64,000 bases of DNA from Pseudomonas sp. Au-Pse12. GTDB taxonomy: Bacteria > Pseudomonadota > Gammaproteobacteria > Pseudomonadales > Pseudomonadaceae. Each line of letters begins with the position of its first letter. Within the stretch, counting starts at the first letter, position 1. Shown in pieces: positions 16,858-25,431 of this stretch. The notes beneath the pieces are model-generated. The model was not told the DNA's origin. It was given only the letters and a program-made list of their open reading frames with translations, and made no database searches. The DNA lies in NCBI RefSeq assembly GCF_021341665.1, contig NZ_JAJTTH010000006.1:486276-550275 (forward strand), read 5' to 3'. The translations under genes and the position numbers were made by a program.

Positions 16858-17985
16858 CTACAGCATTCCAGAAAACGCTTTTTGAACTAGCGAAGAGAAT
16901 TTCAAGATTTCCAGTTGACGCGCTGACTCTTGATTGGTTTTGAGCGATATATTTTTCCAATAGATAGCTGAAAATTCTTCTTGCTTTTGCATATCTGGCA
17001 CTGGAAGTTCAATAGCATAAAGCTCTTTTGTACGAATGCCTTTTACCGTACTTCCAGAAGAGCGAGCATAAATTAAATTTTGGACGAAAGGATGTAGCAA
17101 CAAGAACATGAGATATTCATGTGTCACCTTCCCCTTAGATCGTAGCGCGATCAAGCGCTGGCCAATTGAGACTTTCTTATATTCACCAAGTAGAGCAACG
17201 TTTCCGAGCGGCGCTTCAGTGGTGAAAAGAATGTCATTTTTTTTGGGAAAACCTCTCGTCATCCATGCATCATAGTTTTCTTCAGGAATGTACTCCCTAG
17301 GCTCGTCATCGACGAACCCTTTCTTTACATTCTTCGCCGTTATCAAAGGAACCCCATGCTCCGACTTTTCTGGAGTTTTCCCTCTGTAGTCAATGTAATC
17401 AGCCAACTCCTGCAGTTTGTATTTATGAGCGTTCCTATAGCCAGAAGATGTAACGAGCTCGCCGAACATATCCAGAAACACAGCACGGAGGAAATCGTCG
17501 GCGAGTTGGATGGCCTGCTGGCGTTTGCGGCAGATTGCATCAGCCTTGTCGAGGATAGCCGCGATGCGCTTTTGTTCGGACAACGACGGAACAGGAATCA
17601 TATTCTTCTTAAGAAATTTGAAATGCCGGCTATAACCAGCAGATTCTATATTCAATGACGACAAATAGTAGAATAAGAACTTCTTATCCAACTCAACCTT
17701 CGGCTCAAGAACTTTTGCACCATCGGCACCTAAGCAAAAAGGCTCATCTACAAATTTAAAAATCCGAGTATGGTCACCAAATACAATAGCAGGGCAACTG
17801 CCAACCGAAATCACTGACTTGTTATTTGTATATCCACCAAACTGCTGCTGCCCTTGATCAACAATAGGGAAACTTCCATGTTCCAAGTACTCAGATTTCT
17901 GCAGCTTCGAGTATTCGGATGTAGCATCTTTTATAGCATCACTGAACTGCAACACATTCCAATGTGCTGGAAATACTCGACTCAC
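16858..17985 (-). CDS. hsdS: Type I restriction-modification specificity subunit HsdS
   Basis: A 375-residue DNA-recognition subunit that directs the HsdM/HsdR complex to a bipartite target. Two target-recognition domains are visible: TRD1 (about 1-150) and TRD2 (about 195-350). Each ends in a conserved helix region; the first is LSEQKRIAAILDKADAICRK, the second MQKQEEFSAIYWKNISLK. It overlaps hsdM by 4 nt (ATGA), indicating translational coupling. Codon use is AT-richer than in hsdM/hsdR, common for horizontally shuffled specificity genes. The recognition sequence cannot be read from sequence alone. Confidence 0.93.
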   Translation of the reverse strand: MSRVFPAHWNVLQFSDAIKDATSEYSKLQKSEYLEHGSFPIVDQGQQQFGGYTNNKSVISVGSCPAIVFGDHTRIFKFVDEPFCLGADGAKVLEPKVELDKKFLFYYLSSLNIESAGYSRHFKFLKKNMIPVPSLSEQKRIAAILDKADAICRKRQQAIQLADDFLRAVFLDMFGELVTSSGYRNAHKYKLQELADYIDYRGKTPEKSEHGVPLITAKNVKKGFVDDEPREYIPEENYDAWMTRGFPKKNDILFTTEAPLGNVALLGEYKKVSIGQRLIALRSKGKVTHEYLMFLLLHPFVQNLIYARSSGSTVKGIRTKELYAIELPVPDMQKQEEFSAIYWKNISLKTNQESARQLEILKFSSLVQKAFSGML

Positions 17986-19565
17986 AGCATCCTCTCCAGC
18001 TCATCCAGATCCGTCAGTATTTCCTGCTCTAACCCCTTTAACCGTTGCAGAATCACCTTCGGGTCTTCGTACGCTTCCTGCTGGTACTCCACTTCCCTGT
18101 AGCGGTTAATGGAAAGGTCGTATTTGTTAGCCACAATGTTTTCAGCGGTGACAACAAAGGTTTTTTTGAATTTGTCACCAAACAACGTGTTGATTGTGTT
18201 GGTGCTGATATTACTATCAACCATCTGCCGATATTTGTGCCACTGGGCGATGGCGTCGGGCAGATCGTTGCCACCCTCGCCTTTCAGCTCGGAGCGTTTG
18301 TCATCCAGCGAGTAGCCGTCGGCCTGTAGGTCGTAGAACCATACGCGCTCAGTGCTGCCACCTTTGGTGAAAATCAGGATAGCTGTGCTGACCCCGGCAT
18401 AGGGTTTGAACACGCCGCTGGGGAGGCTAACGATGCCTTCGAGCTGGTTGTTGTCGAGCAGTTCCTGACGCAGTTGTTGGTGGGCCTTGCTAGAGCCGAA
18501 CAACACACCGTCCGGGACCACTACCGCAGCACGACCACCGAGCTTGAGCGAACGGAGGATATGGGCGACGAATAACAGTTCAGTCTTCTTGGTTTTCACC
18601 AGCCCGAGCACGTCGGGGTTGGTGTTGGTTTCATCCAGCGAACCCTTAAACGGCGGGTTGGCCAGCACCACGTCGAAGAAGTTCTGCTCCTGACGTGGAA
18701 AGTTTTCCTTGATGGATTTGCTCAGGGAGTCCTGATAGCGGATGTTCGCGCCACTCACCCCGTGCAACATCATGTTCATGCTGGAGACGCGCAGCATGGT
18801 GGTGTCGAAGTCAAAGCCCCAAAACATCTGGGTGTTTATGTGCTGGCGGTAGGGTTCGAGTAGATCTCCAGTGAAGTGCTGGTTGCCGTCTTCGTCGGTG
18901 AAGATACCCGCCTCGCTGGAATGCACACGGTTGAGGTATTCCATGGTGCGGGCGAGAAAGCCGGCAGTGCCACAGGAGGGATCGCAGATCACTTCTGTCG
19001 GTTGCGGGGCGATCAGCTCGATCATCGCATCGATGATATGGCGCGGAGTGCGGAACTGGCCGTTGATGCCGGCGGTGGTCAGCTTACTCAACAGATATTC
19101 GTAGATATCGCCCTTCACGTCGCTCTGGGTCAGCGGCAGGTCATTGACCATCTCCACAGCGGAGGTGAGCACTGACTCGTTCTTGATCTCCAAGTCAGCG
19201 TCTTGCATGTATTCGCTGATATGGCCAAGGCCTTCACGCTCACCGCCTTCACCCTCGGCGCTGCCCAACTGAGCGAAAAAGGGATAGACCTTCTGCTTAA
19301 GGTGCTTGTGCAGCTCTTTGCCGCTCATATTGCGGAATTTCTTCCAACGCAGCAGCTGACCTTCCGGGGTATTGGGAAATAGGCGCTCAAAGTCTTTGCC
19401 CGTGCGGTTGGCTTTGCGCTCCGCCACTTCCTCCTGCATATCGAGCATGCGAGCGAACATCAGGTAGCTGATCTGCTCAATTACCGTCAGTGGGTTGGTG
19501 ATACCGCCGGTCCAGAACTTTTCCCAGAGCTTGTCGATATCGGTGCGGATTTTGCCGGTAAGCAT
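17982..19565 (-). CDS. hsdM: Type I restriction-modification DNA methyltransferase HsdM
   Basis: A 527-residue N6-adenine methyltransferase subunit. The N-terminal helical domain (MLTGKIRTDIDKLWEKFW) precedes the Rossmann MTase core with SAM motif I (ICDPSCGTAGFLARTMEY) and the catalytic motif IV NPPF (VVLANPPFKG). Length and order match EcoKI-class HsdM. Coupled to hsdS and 33 nt downstream of hsdR, completing an R-M-S operon. Confidence 0.96.
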   Translation of the reverse strand: MLTGKIRTDIDKLWEKFWTGGITNPLTVIEQISYLMFARMLDMQEEVAERKANRTGKDFERLFPNTPEGQLLRWKKFRNMSGKELHKHLKQKVYPFFAQLGSAEGEGGEREGLGHISEYMQDADLEIKNESVLTSAVEMVNDLPLTQSDVKGDIYEYLLSKLTTAGINGQFRTPRHIIDAMIELIAPQPTEVICDPSCGTAGFLARTMEYLNRVHSSEAGIFTDEDGNQHFTGDLLEPYRQHINTQMFWGFDFDTTMLRVSSMNMMLHGVSGANIRYQDSLSKSIKENFPRQEQNFFDVVLANPPFKGSLDETNTNPDVLGLVKTKKTELLFVAHILRSLKLGGRAAVVVPDGVLFGSSKAHQQLRQELLDNNQLEGIVSLPSGVFKPYAGVSTAILIFTKGGSTERVWFYDLQADGYSLDDKRSELKGEGGNDLPDAIAQWHKYRQMVDSNISTNTINTLFGDKFKKTFVVTAENIVANKYDLSINRYREVEYQQEAYEDPKVILQRLKGLEQEILTDLDELERML

Positions 19566-19598
19566 TCAGTGGTCTCGGTCTAATAAGTTATTCGGCAG

Positions 19599-22500
19599 TC
19601 AGGCGGGGGTGCCTGATTGGCCGGTGTTTTTCAGGAAAGGTTTAAGCACAGTCACCAAATCGGTGACATCTGCCGGCGTAAACACGCCGTCGATACCTTC
19701 GTGGGAGATGCTGTCGAACGGCGGCTCGTAGAGTTTTTCCACCACGATGCTGCCGTGCTGGGCGATGTAGTTTTTCAGCAGGTTCATAAAGCGCACCTGC
19801 TGAGCAGTAAGGCCTGGGTGAGCATGGAGGAAGCTCTTGAAATGCTCCTCGATGGCGTATGGATCAAGGCCAATGATCTCGCGCACGGTGAGGTGCAACT
19901 GATCCGCCGTGCGGCCATAAAACTCGTTAAGCACCTCCAGGCTGACGCCGGGGTGGCTGGTGAGAATAGTCGAAGTGAGCGTTTTCAACTCAAACTCGGC
20001 AATGGGCTCACCCTGGTGGATTTTCTGCAAGGTTGGGTTGGCAACGAGCATGGCGCCAAGAATGTCTTTAAGACGACGGCGGTAAATCAAGGCTTCACTG
20101 GCGCCTGCAATACACACCGCTCGCCCATCATGCAGCACGTTACCGTCTTTGACCCTAGTGGTATCAACACCATAGCCTGGGCCAGTACTTGTTTGCCGGT
20201 ACTTCATGATGCCCCGCAGTTCCTGGCGGGCGTTTTCCAACTTGTCGATGGTCGGCTGTTGCCAGAAATCAGCACTACGCACTTCGGCGATCAAAGCGTC
20301 CTTTTGGCGCACGGCTTGAATGTTGACCGCGAGCTTGTCCAGTTCGGCCAGCAGGGCAATTTTGCCGTCCTCGAAACAACTGGCCTGTTCGACCATGCAG
20401 CGCTGGATGCCCGCCATCAACTTGTCCAGGGCTGTAGCGTGTTTGTCTCGCAGCACCCGGGCCGACATCAGCGGGGCGATGGTGTTGCTCAAAAGATGCT
20501 GAGCTCTGCCATCGAACTGCCGCAGCAGATTGGTTTGCTGCAACTGGTGGACAAGGCGCAGCTCGCGCTTGACCGCCACACTGGTATCCGGCAGGTCATT
20601 GATATCTGCCCCCAGCAACGCAATGGCCGCGTCAAACGCTGGAGCATGATTGTGATGCAGTGCGACCCGAGCCAGCTCCAGACGTGCTTCGAAGGTGGTT
20701 TGCAGAAGAGACTTGTTGCCCGTGTCTTCCGGCTCCTGATACTCCTGCTCGAAGTAGTCGAAGTTGCCGTAGTGATCGAAGATCAGGAACTCGCTTTTAT
20801 GCTTGCCTGGGCCGAACAGGTTAGGCCGCAGCCGGGTACCCCGGCCTATCATCTGCCAGAACTTGACCCAGGACTTGACCGGTTTGGCGAACACCAGGTT
20901 GACCACTTCCGGCACGTCAATACCGGTGTCCAACATGTCCACCGAGATCGCAATACGGAAGTCGTTATCCGGCCTTTTGAACTCCTTGATCAAGGTTTCA
21001 ACGTGCGAAGTGGCGTTGTGGATAACTTTGCAGACCTTGGTGCCATATTGCGGATAGAGCTTGCAGAAAAGCCTTTCCAAATGCTCGGCATGGTCTTGGC
21101 GCTGGGCAAATACAATGGTTTTACCAACCAGCGACCCGGTTTCATCCTTGATGCCGTTATTGATCAAGTTCTCCAGAATGATGCGGTCAGTGTCTTCACT
21201 GAAAATTCTTCGACCAATGTCTCTGCCGGCAATGGTGGTGCGCTTGGCCTCTTCCTCGCCAAGATCCTCCTCAAGCTGGCGCTTCTGCTGATCGCTCAGA
21301 TCGTTGTAGTGAATACCGTCACGCAAAAAATCGGTGGTGAGATCGCGAACGCGAAACGGCACCAGGTAAGGCGGTTCGTTGTTGATGGCAGCATCCAGAC
21401 CAAATTCAAAGGTCGGGTCCGTGGTTTCACAGTCGAAAATATCGAAAGTGTTGCGGCTGATGAACTTTACCGGGGTCGCGGTGAGGCCAACCTGCAGAGC
21501 ATCGAAGTAGTCGAACAGATCGCGGTATTTGTTGTAGATGCTGCGGTGACTTTCATCCGCGATGATCAGATCGAAGAAGCCCACGTCAAGCTGAGCAAAG
21601 CGGTTCATCATCCCCGGGTAGGTGGAGATGAAGATACGGGCGGTCTGATCCACCTGGTTGGTTTCGCCGATCACGCAACGTGGCTCGCTGGGCAGGTTCT
21701 GCTTGAAGGCTTCATCGGCCTGCACGCGCAGCTCCTTGCGGTCGCATAGAAACAGCACACGCTTGGCCCAGCCGGTGCGCAGCAGCAATTCAGCCAAAGC
21801 AATGGCCACACGGGTCTTGCCGGTGCCAGTGGCCTGGATGATCAGGGCCTTGCGGCGTTGCTGCTGAAAATGTGAAGCAACGGTCTTGATCGCTTCGATC
21901 TGGTAAGGGCGGTCGGCGATACTCAGCTCGGGGTTGTGTTTTTCAACCTCGGCGATGCGGTACTGCCGCTGATAAATCAGGTACTCAAGGCTGTCTTTGC
22001 TGTAGAGGCCATACACCGGTCGATAGGTGTTGTACTGCTGGTCGTCCCAAATAAAGGTTTCGTAGCCGTTGCTGTAGAAGATCACCGGTCGCTGCATGCC
22101 CATGCGCTCAAAGCCATCGGCGTACATGCGCGCTTGCTCACGCCCAGCCTGCAGGCTGGTATTACCCGATCTCTTGGCTTCAATCACCGCCAGGGGCTGG
22201 CCGTTGTCACCCCACAACACATAATCCGCGCGCCCCTTACCGGAGGTGTTGCCGGGAAAGTCGACTTCCACCTCTTGACCGACCTGAGCAGGGTTACTGA
22301 CCTCCCAACCGGCCTGCACCAGCATGGCGTCAATCAGCTGTGCACGGGTCTTGGCCTCATTCCATTGCAGGCTGTCAGCAACCTTCTGGCTCTGCTGTTG
22401 CCGCTTGTCTTGATCAGGCTTGGCCGGCGGCTCGAGTTTATCGAAATTACGGGTGCGCTCTTGCTCCAGCTTATCCATGACACGCTGAAGCTCTTCCTGC

Positions 22501-22982
22501 TGCTTTTGCAGCTCCTTCTCATAGTTGGAAACGGATTGCTGGAGTTGGCTGAGTGCAACGGTCGGGTCCTTGACTTCAACCAAGGTTGGCAATGCCGCCT
22601 GGGCAACGCCGTAGTATTTGACGGCCATGTATTTGGCCAATTCATGGGTGGTACTTAAGGCCAGCTTGGCATTACGCAAATCACCCTCGCCGCCATGGGC
22701 CGTTTCGTTACCCTGAATGCGCAGGAAGTTGATCTGATAGATCAACGACTTGCTCACGCAACTGGTGAACACAGAGTTCTTCACCAAGTCGTAGAGGCTC
22801 GACTGCGGTAGGCGCGGCAGCAGCTCTTCCTTGTAGATGGCTTTGGTCAACTCTTCGGCAAAGCTGCGCAAGCGTGTCAGCGCGCTGCCCGGATCGATAT
22901 ACAGTACCGCTTCTGCAAGACCAGCCAGGTTGGCCAGCAGCTCGTTACCGGGGCGAAGAAACTCGAAATTAACTGATTTCAT
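19599..22982 (-). CDS. hsdR: Type I restriction enzyme HsdR (nuclease/translocase subunit)
   Basis: A ~1127-residue ATP-driven DNA translocase and endonuclease. Order: helical N-domain (MKSVNFEFLRPG), coiled coil (~150-200), nuclease core with VIEAKR (PD-ExK lysine), helicase motif I ATGTGKTR, motif II DESH, motif III LTATP and motif VI MIGRGTRLRP, then a C-terminal domain binding HsdM. I prefer the Met at 22982 because it matches family N-termini; the open frame's ATG at 23000 would add six residues and lies at the predicted sigma-54 start site. Intact, so the system is likely active. Confidence 0.95.
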   Translation of the reverse strand: MKSVNFEFLRPGNELLANLAGLAEAVLYIDPGSALTRLRSFAEELTKAIYKEELLPRLPQSSLYDLVKNSVFTSCVSKSLIYQINFLRIQGNETAHGGEGDLRNAKLALSTTHELAKYMAVKYYGVAQAALPTLVEVKDPTVALSQLQQSVSNYEKELQKQQEELQRVMDKLEQERTRNFDKLEPPAKPDQDKRQQQSQKVADSLQWNEAKTRAQLIDAMLVQAGWEVSNPAQVGQEVEVDFPGNTSGKGRADYVLWGDNGQPLAVIEAKRSGNTSLQAGREQARMYADGFERMGMQRPVIFYSNGYETFIWDDQQYNTYRPVYGLYSKDSLEYLIYQRQYRIAEVEKHNPELSIADRPYQIEAIKTVASHFQQQRRKALIIQATGTGKTRVAIALAELLLRTGWAKRVLFLCDRKELRVQADEAFKQNLPSEPRCVIGETNQVDQTARIFISTYPGMMNRFAQLDVGFFDLIIADESHRSIYNKYRDLFDYFDALQVGLTATPVKFISRNTFDIFDCETTDPTFEFGLDAAINNEPPYLVPFRVRDLTTDFLRDGIHYNDLSDQQKRQLEEDLGEEEAKRTTIAGRDIGRRIFSEDTDRIILENLINNGIKDETGSLVGKTIVFAQRQDHAEHLERLFCKLYPQYGTKVCKVIHNATSHVETLIKEFKRPDNDFRIAISVDMLDTGIDVPEVVNLVFAKPVKSWVKFWQMIGRGTRLRPNLFGPGKHKSEFLIFDHYGNFDYFEQEYQEPEDTGNKSLLQTTFEARLELARVALHHNHAPAFDAAIALLGADINDLPDTSVAVKRELRLVHQLQQTNLLRQFDGRAQHLLSNTIAPLMSARVLRDKHATALDKLMAGIQRCMVEQASCFEDGKIALLAELDKLAVNIQAVRQKDALIAEVRSADFWQQPTIDKLENARQELRGIMKYRQTSTGPGYGVDTTRVKDGNVLHDGRAVCIAGASEALIYRRRLKDILGAMLVANPTLQKIHQGEPIAEFELKTLTSTILTSHPGVSLEVLNEFYGRTADQLHLTVREIIGLDPYAIEEHFKSFLHAHPGLTAQQVRFMNLLKNYIAQHGSIVVEKLYEPPFDSISHEGIDGVFTPADVTDLVTVLKPFLKNTGQSGTPA

Positions 22983-23011
22983 AAAGGCTATTCTGTCCAT
23001 ATCGATCCTAT

Positions 23012-23027
23012 AGCGAGGACCGTGCCA
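23012..23027 (-). promoter_or_regulatory. Sigma-54 (-24/-12) promoter for hsdRMS
   Basis: Read on the minus strand, tggcacggtcctcgct matches the sigma-54 consensus TGGCACRNNNNTTGCW at every fixed position but one (TC for TT before GC), with correct GG-to-GC spacing. It fills the 30-nt gap between the stop of the sigma-54 activator gene and hsdR. A start site about 12 nt downstream of the GC would be near 23001. That gives a leader of about 19 nt before the hsdR Met at 22982. Confidence 0.8.
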
Positions 23028-23030
23028 GTT

Positions 23031-24512
23031 TTACTCGATACCGTATCGATCCATCCAATTGCTCAACGTCTGCTGGCTTTTGAGGCCTAGCAGACTGGCA
23101 GCTCGGGTTTTGTTATGGCCGGTAATCGCCAGTGCCTTACGCAGATAGCGGCTCGCAACCAAAGAAATTAGTTCTTGTATATCAATGCCTTGCGAGACAT
23201 CCATGGCCATTAAATCGGCCTCCGTCTGCGGTAGTTTGAACAATGCCTGCTCGAGGTCATTAGCGACTATAAGGTCCCCCTGGCACCAGAGGGCAGCGCG
23301 AAGCAAGGTGGACTGCAACTCACGGACATTGCCACGCCAAGGGTGCTGAAGGATAAGTTTTTTTGCGTCTTCGGAAATTTTCTTATTACCCAAACTCGGG
23401 TCCTGGTTAGTAATACCAGCCAATAGTCTCTCGCAAAGCAGAAGTAGATCGCCCTCACGCTCTCTGAGCGGTGGGAGGTGCAAAACACCTACGGCAATAC
23501 GGTAGAAAAGGTCTTCACGAAAGCGCCCTTCAGCCACTGCCTGCATCAGGTTGCGGTGAGTGGCAGCGATCAGCCGTACATCAACCTTAAGCTCCTGGCA
23601 CGCCCCCACTGGAGTGAGGGTGCCTTCCTGAAGCACCCGCAGAAGGCGTACCTGTACATCAGGCGTCAACTCGCCAAACTCATCCAGAAACAGCGTACCG
23701 CCGTGGGCTTGCTGAAAAACACCCGCTCGATCTGCCACGGCCCCGGTGAATGCACCTTTTTTGTGGCCAAACAATATGGAGTCGATCAGCTCAGGCGCAA
23801 GGGCACCGCAGTTAACCGCAATAAAAGGCTCTTTAGAGCGCGGCCCGGCATTATGAATAGCTCTAGCGAAGAGCTCTTTGCCTGTTCCGGTTTCACCGTA
23901 AACAAGTACAGGAACCTGCTTCAGAGCCAGAATCCGTGCCTGCTCTTTGAGTGCGAGCATGCGCTCGCTGCGCGTGACAATACTGTCGAAGGCAGCATCC
24001 ACGGGCGTGTCGAGCCCAGCGAGCTGGACCAGCTTATCGGTACTGATCGCATTAGCCGCCGGAACATACTCGGCCGAGATTTCGAACGGCACCTCGACCT
24101 GCTGAACACCCTGCTCCAGGGAAGACTGGTAAAAAGTTGCCGCATAGCGAGCCTTGCCCAGAAGAATCCAGACTGCTTGCATAGCGGGTGTACCCGGGCT
24201 GAGCAGAATAGAGAGTTGCGTACCTGACACACTCAGATGCTTCAAGCACTCGCTTGCTACTTGATAGATCTCTCCAAAATGAACAGGAGAAGACAAAGTT
24301 GCGTAGTGCGCGGTGATCGGCACATCAACCTGCTCACGGAGCCAGTCCAGATAAGGCTCAACGCGCTCCTCAGGATACGAGCAAAGCAACTGGACGCTCT
24401 CTACAGGCACAGCTTTTAACGTGGACAGAATCGGGCCCGTCTCCCCGCCTGAAACCGCCTTCAGATCATTTGCGCCAACCCAACTGACCAATACACGTTG
24501 CTGTATCACCAC
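23031..24512 (-). CDS. Sigma-54-dependent activator with CARF-like sensor domain (RtcR-like)
   Basis: A 493-residue bacterial enhancer-binding protein. Residues ~185-415 are the AAA+ domain with Walker A GETGTGKE, the sigma-54 contact loop GAFTGA, Walker B GGTLFLDEFGEL and arginine-finger region FREDLFYRI. A C-terminal HTH (TRAASLLGLKSQQTLSNWM) binds DNA. The N-domain (1-170) is not a receiver, GAF or PAS domain; VLVSWVGANDLKAV and the loop LLSPGTPAM resemble Rossmann-type CARF domains, as in RtcR. It directly precedes a sigma-54 promoter and hsdR, so it most likely switches on restriction in response to a nucleotide or RNA-end ligand. Confidence 0.85.
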   Translation of the reverse strand: MVIQQRVLVSWVGANDLKAVSGGETGPILSTLKAVPVESVQLLCSYPEERVEPYLDWLREQVDVPITAHYATLSSPVHFGEIYQVASECLKHLSVSGTQLSILLSPGTPAMQAVWILLGKARYAATFYQSSLEQGVQQVEVPFEISAEYVPAANAISTDKLVQLAGLDTPVDAAFDSIVTRSERMLALKEQARILALKQVPVLVYGETGTGKELFARAIHNAGPRSKEPFIAVNCGALAPELIDSILFGHKKGAFTGAVADRAGVFQQAHGGTLFLDEFGELTPDVQVRLLRVLQEGTLTPVGACQELKVDVRLIAATHRNLMQAVAEGRFREDLFYRIAVGVLHLPPLREREGDLLLLCERLLAGITNQDPSLGNKKISEDAKKLILQHPWRGNVRELQSTLLRAALWCQGDLIVANDLEQALFKLPQTEADLMAMDVSQGIDIQELISLVASRYLRKALAITGHNKTRAASLLGLKSQQTLSNWMDRYGIE

Positions 24513-24693
24513 TGCCCCTTTACTCCCGACCTGCCTCTTGTCTATCAGCAGACAGGAGAAAAATGTGCGCCAGTTCGCGGCCTGGATAGTAAACCATCAG
24601 TTGCTTAGGGTCTTGATGCACCTGCCTTACACAGCGAGCCTGCAGTATCTGGCTCGCTGAAAGGCAATGAAGAACGCATTTCCAGCTTGAGAT
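24513..24693. other. Spacer upstream of the sigma-54 activator
   Basis: About 180 nt without a supported gene. It should contain the activator's own promoter on the minus strand. No -24/-12 element was seen, so the activator is probably read by a housekeeping sigma. Confidence 0.35.
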
Positions 24694-24951
24694 TCAATCA
24701 ACCCCTCGCCGCGCCACCTCCAACAGATCCACCCCTTCCCGAAGCAGCAGATAAGCCGCGTTGGTCAGCCGATAGAGGTCAGCATCATCAATGCCCCTGA
24801 TCGTGACAGACGTGAGACTTTCCAGAAGATCCGTTCCTGCCTTGATCCGCTGGTGAGCACAATCCAGCACGCGAGCTGCCGGCTCATCACTATCGATCAG
24901 CAGAACAGGACAATCAGGAAAATTGGTTTGCAGCGGTATGTACTTCGACAT
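24694..24951 (-). CDS. Small DUF3077-type protein
   Basis: An 85-residue protein of a small family abundant in fluorescent pseudomonads. Central features are PVLLIDSDEPAARVLDCAHQ, LLESLTSVTI, and an ending AYLLLREGVDLLEVARR. The gene at 41345 belongs to the same family (LLIDTQAPIDVLHDAAAF ... CSILLRDGCDLLDV), and a broken copy lies near 45680. Function unknown. No operon partner is visible. Confidence 0.75.
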   Translation of the reverse strand: MSKYIPLQTNFPDCPVLLIDSDEPAARVLDCAHQRIKAGTDLLESLTSVTIRGIDDADLYRLTNAAYLLLREGVDLLEVARRGVD

Positions 24952-25431
24952 GACATGTCATCCCTAACTTGGTGGAGAAGACTGCCGATCTCGTCGCCAA
25001 ACGAGAGGGTGGCAGCTGTACGCAGGTTGGCGAACCGGTAAGTTAGTAAACCCGGCAGACCCGAAGGCCTCCCGCGCACAGCCGCCATAGATCGCCACTG
25101 CCCGTACAAAAATGCACGCGCAAGAGGTCGATGACGCGACTGCGCCTAACTTAAAACGGATCGCCAAATCCGGCCGCTGATTTTGCAGCGACGGGCGGAA
25201 CTATAGTGGCTGCTACTGAGCAGATGCAAGATGACTTAGTGACTGCAGTTTTCAGTAATTTGACCTTGCGAAACGCCATCAAAAACAAACCACGGATGCT
25301 CCCAACAGAGGCAGTGGGTGATACCAGCCAATCGGCATCGCTAACCGGTTCTTGGGTAGTAACCCGTCTTGCCAGCCCTCAAAGTGTTATCGCAGGCAAA
25401 CCCCGCCACTTGGTGACCAGAATTTTCCGCC
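24952..25431. other. Gene-free region of ~480 nt
   Basis: No convincing coding sequence. Short frames on both strands lack ribosome sites and family features. The stretch may contain the upstream control region of the small DUF3077-type gene and the right boundary of the defence block. I found no copy of the tRNA-Arg 3' end here. Confidence 0.4.

Noticed and set aside
19617..21749. 710-codon plus-strand frame opposite hsdR
   Set aside because: Shadow of hsdR, which has all helicase and nuclease motifs.
14841..25431. Search for an att repeat of the tRNA-Arg 3' end or an integrase gene
   Set aside because: No convincing copy of the tRNA end or integrase ORF found by eye.
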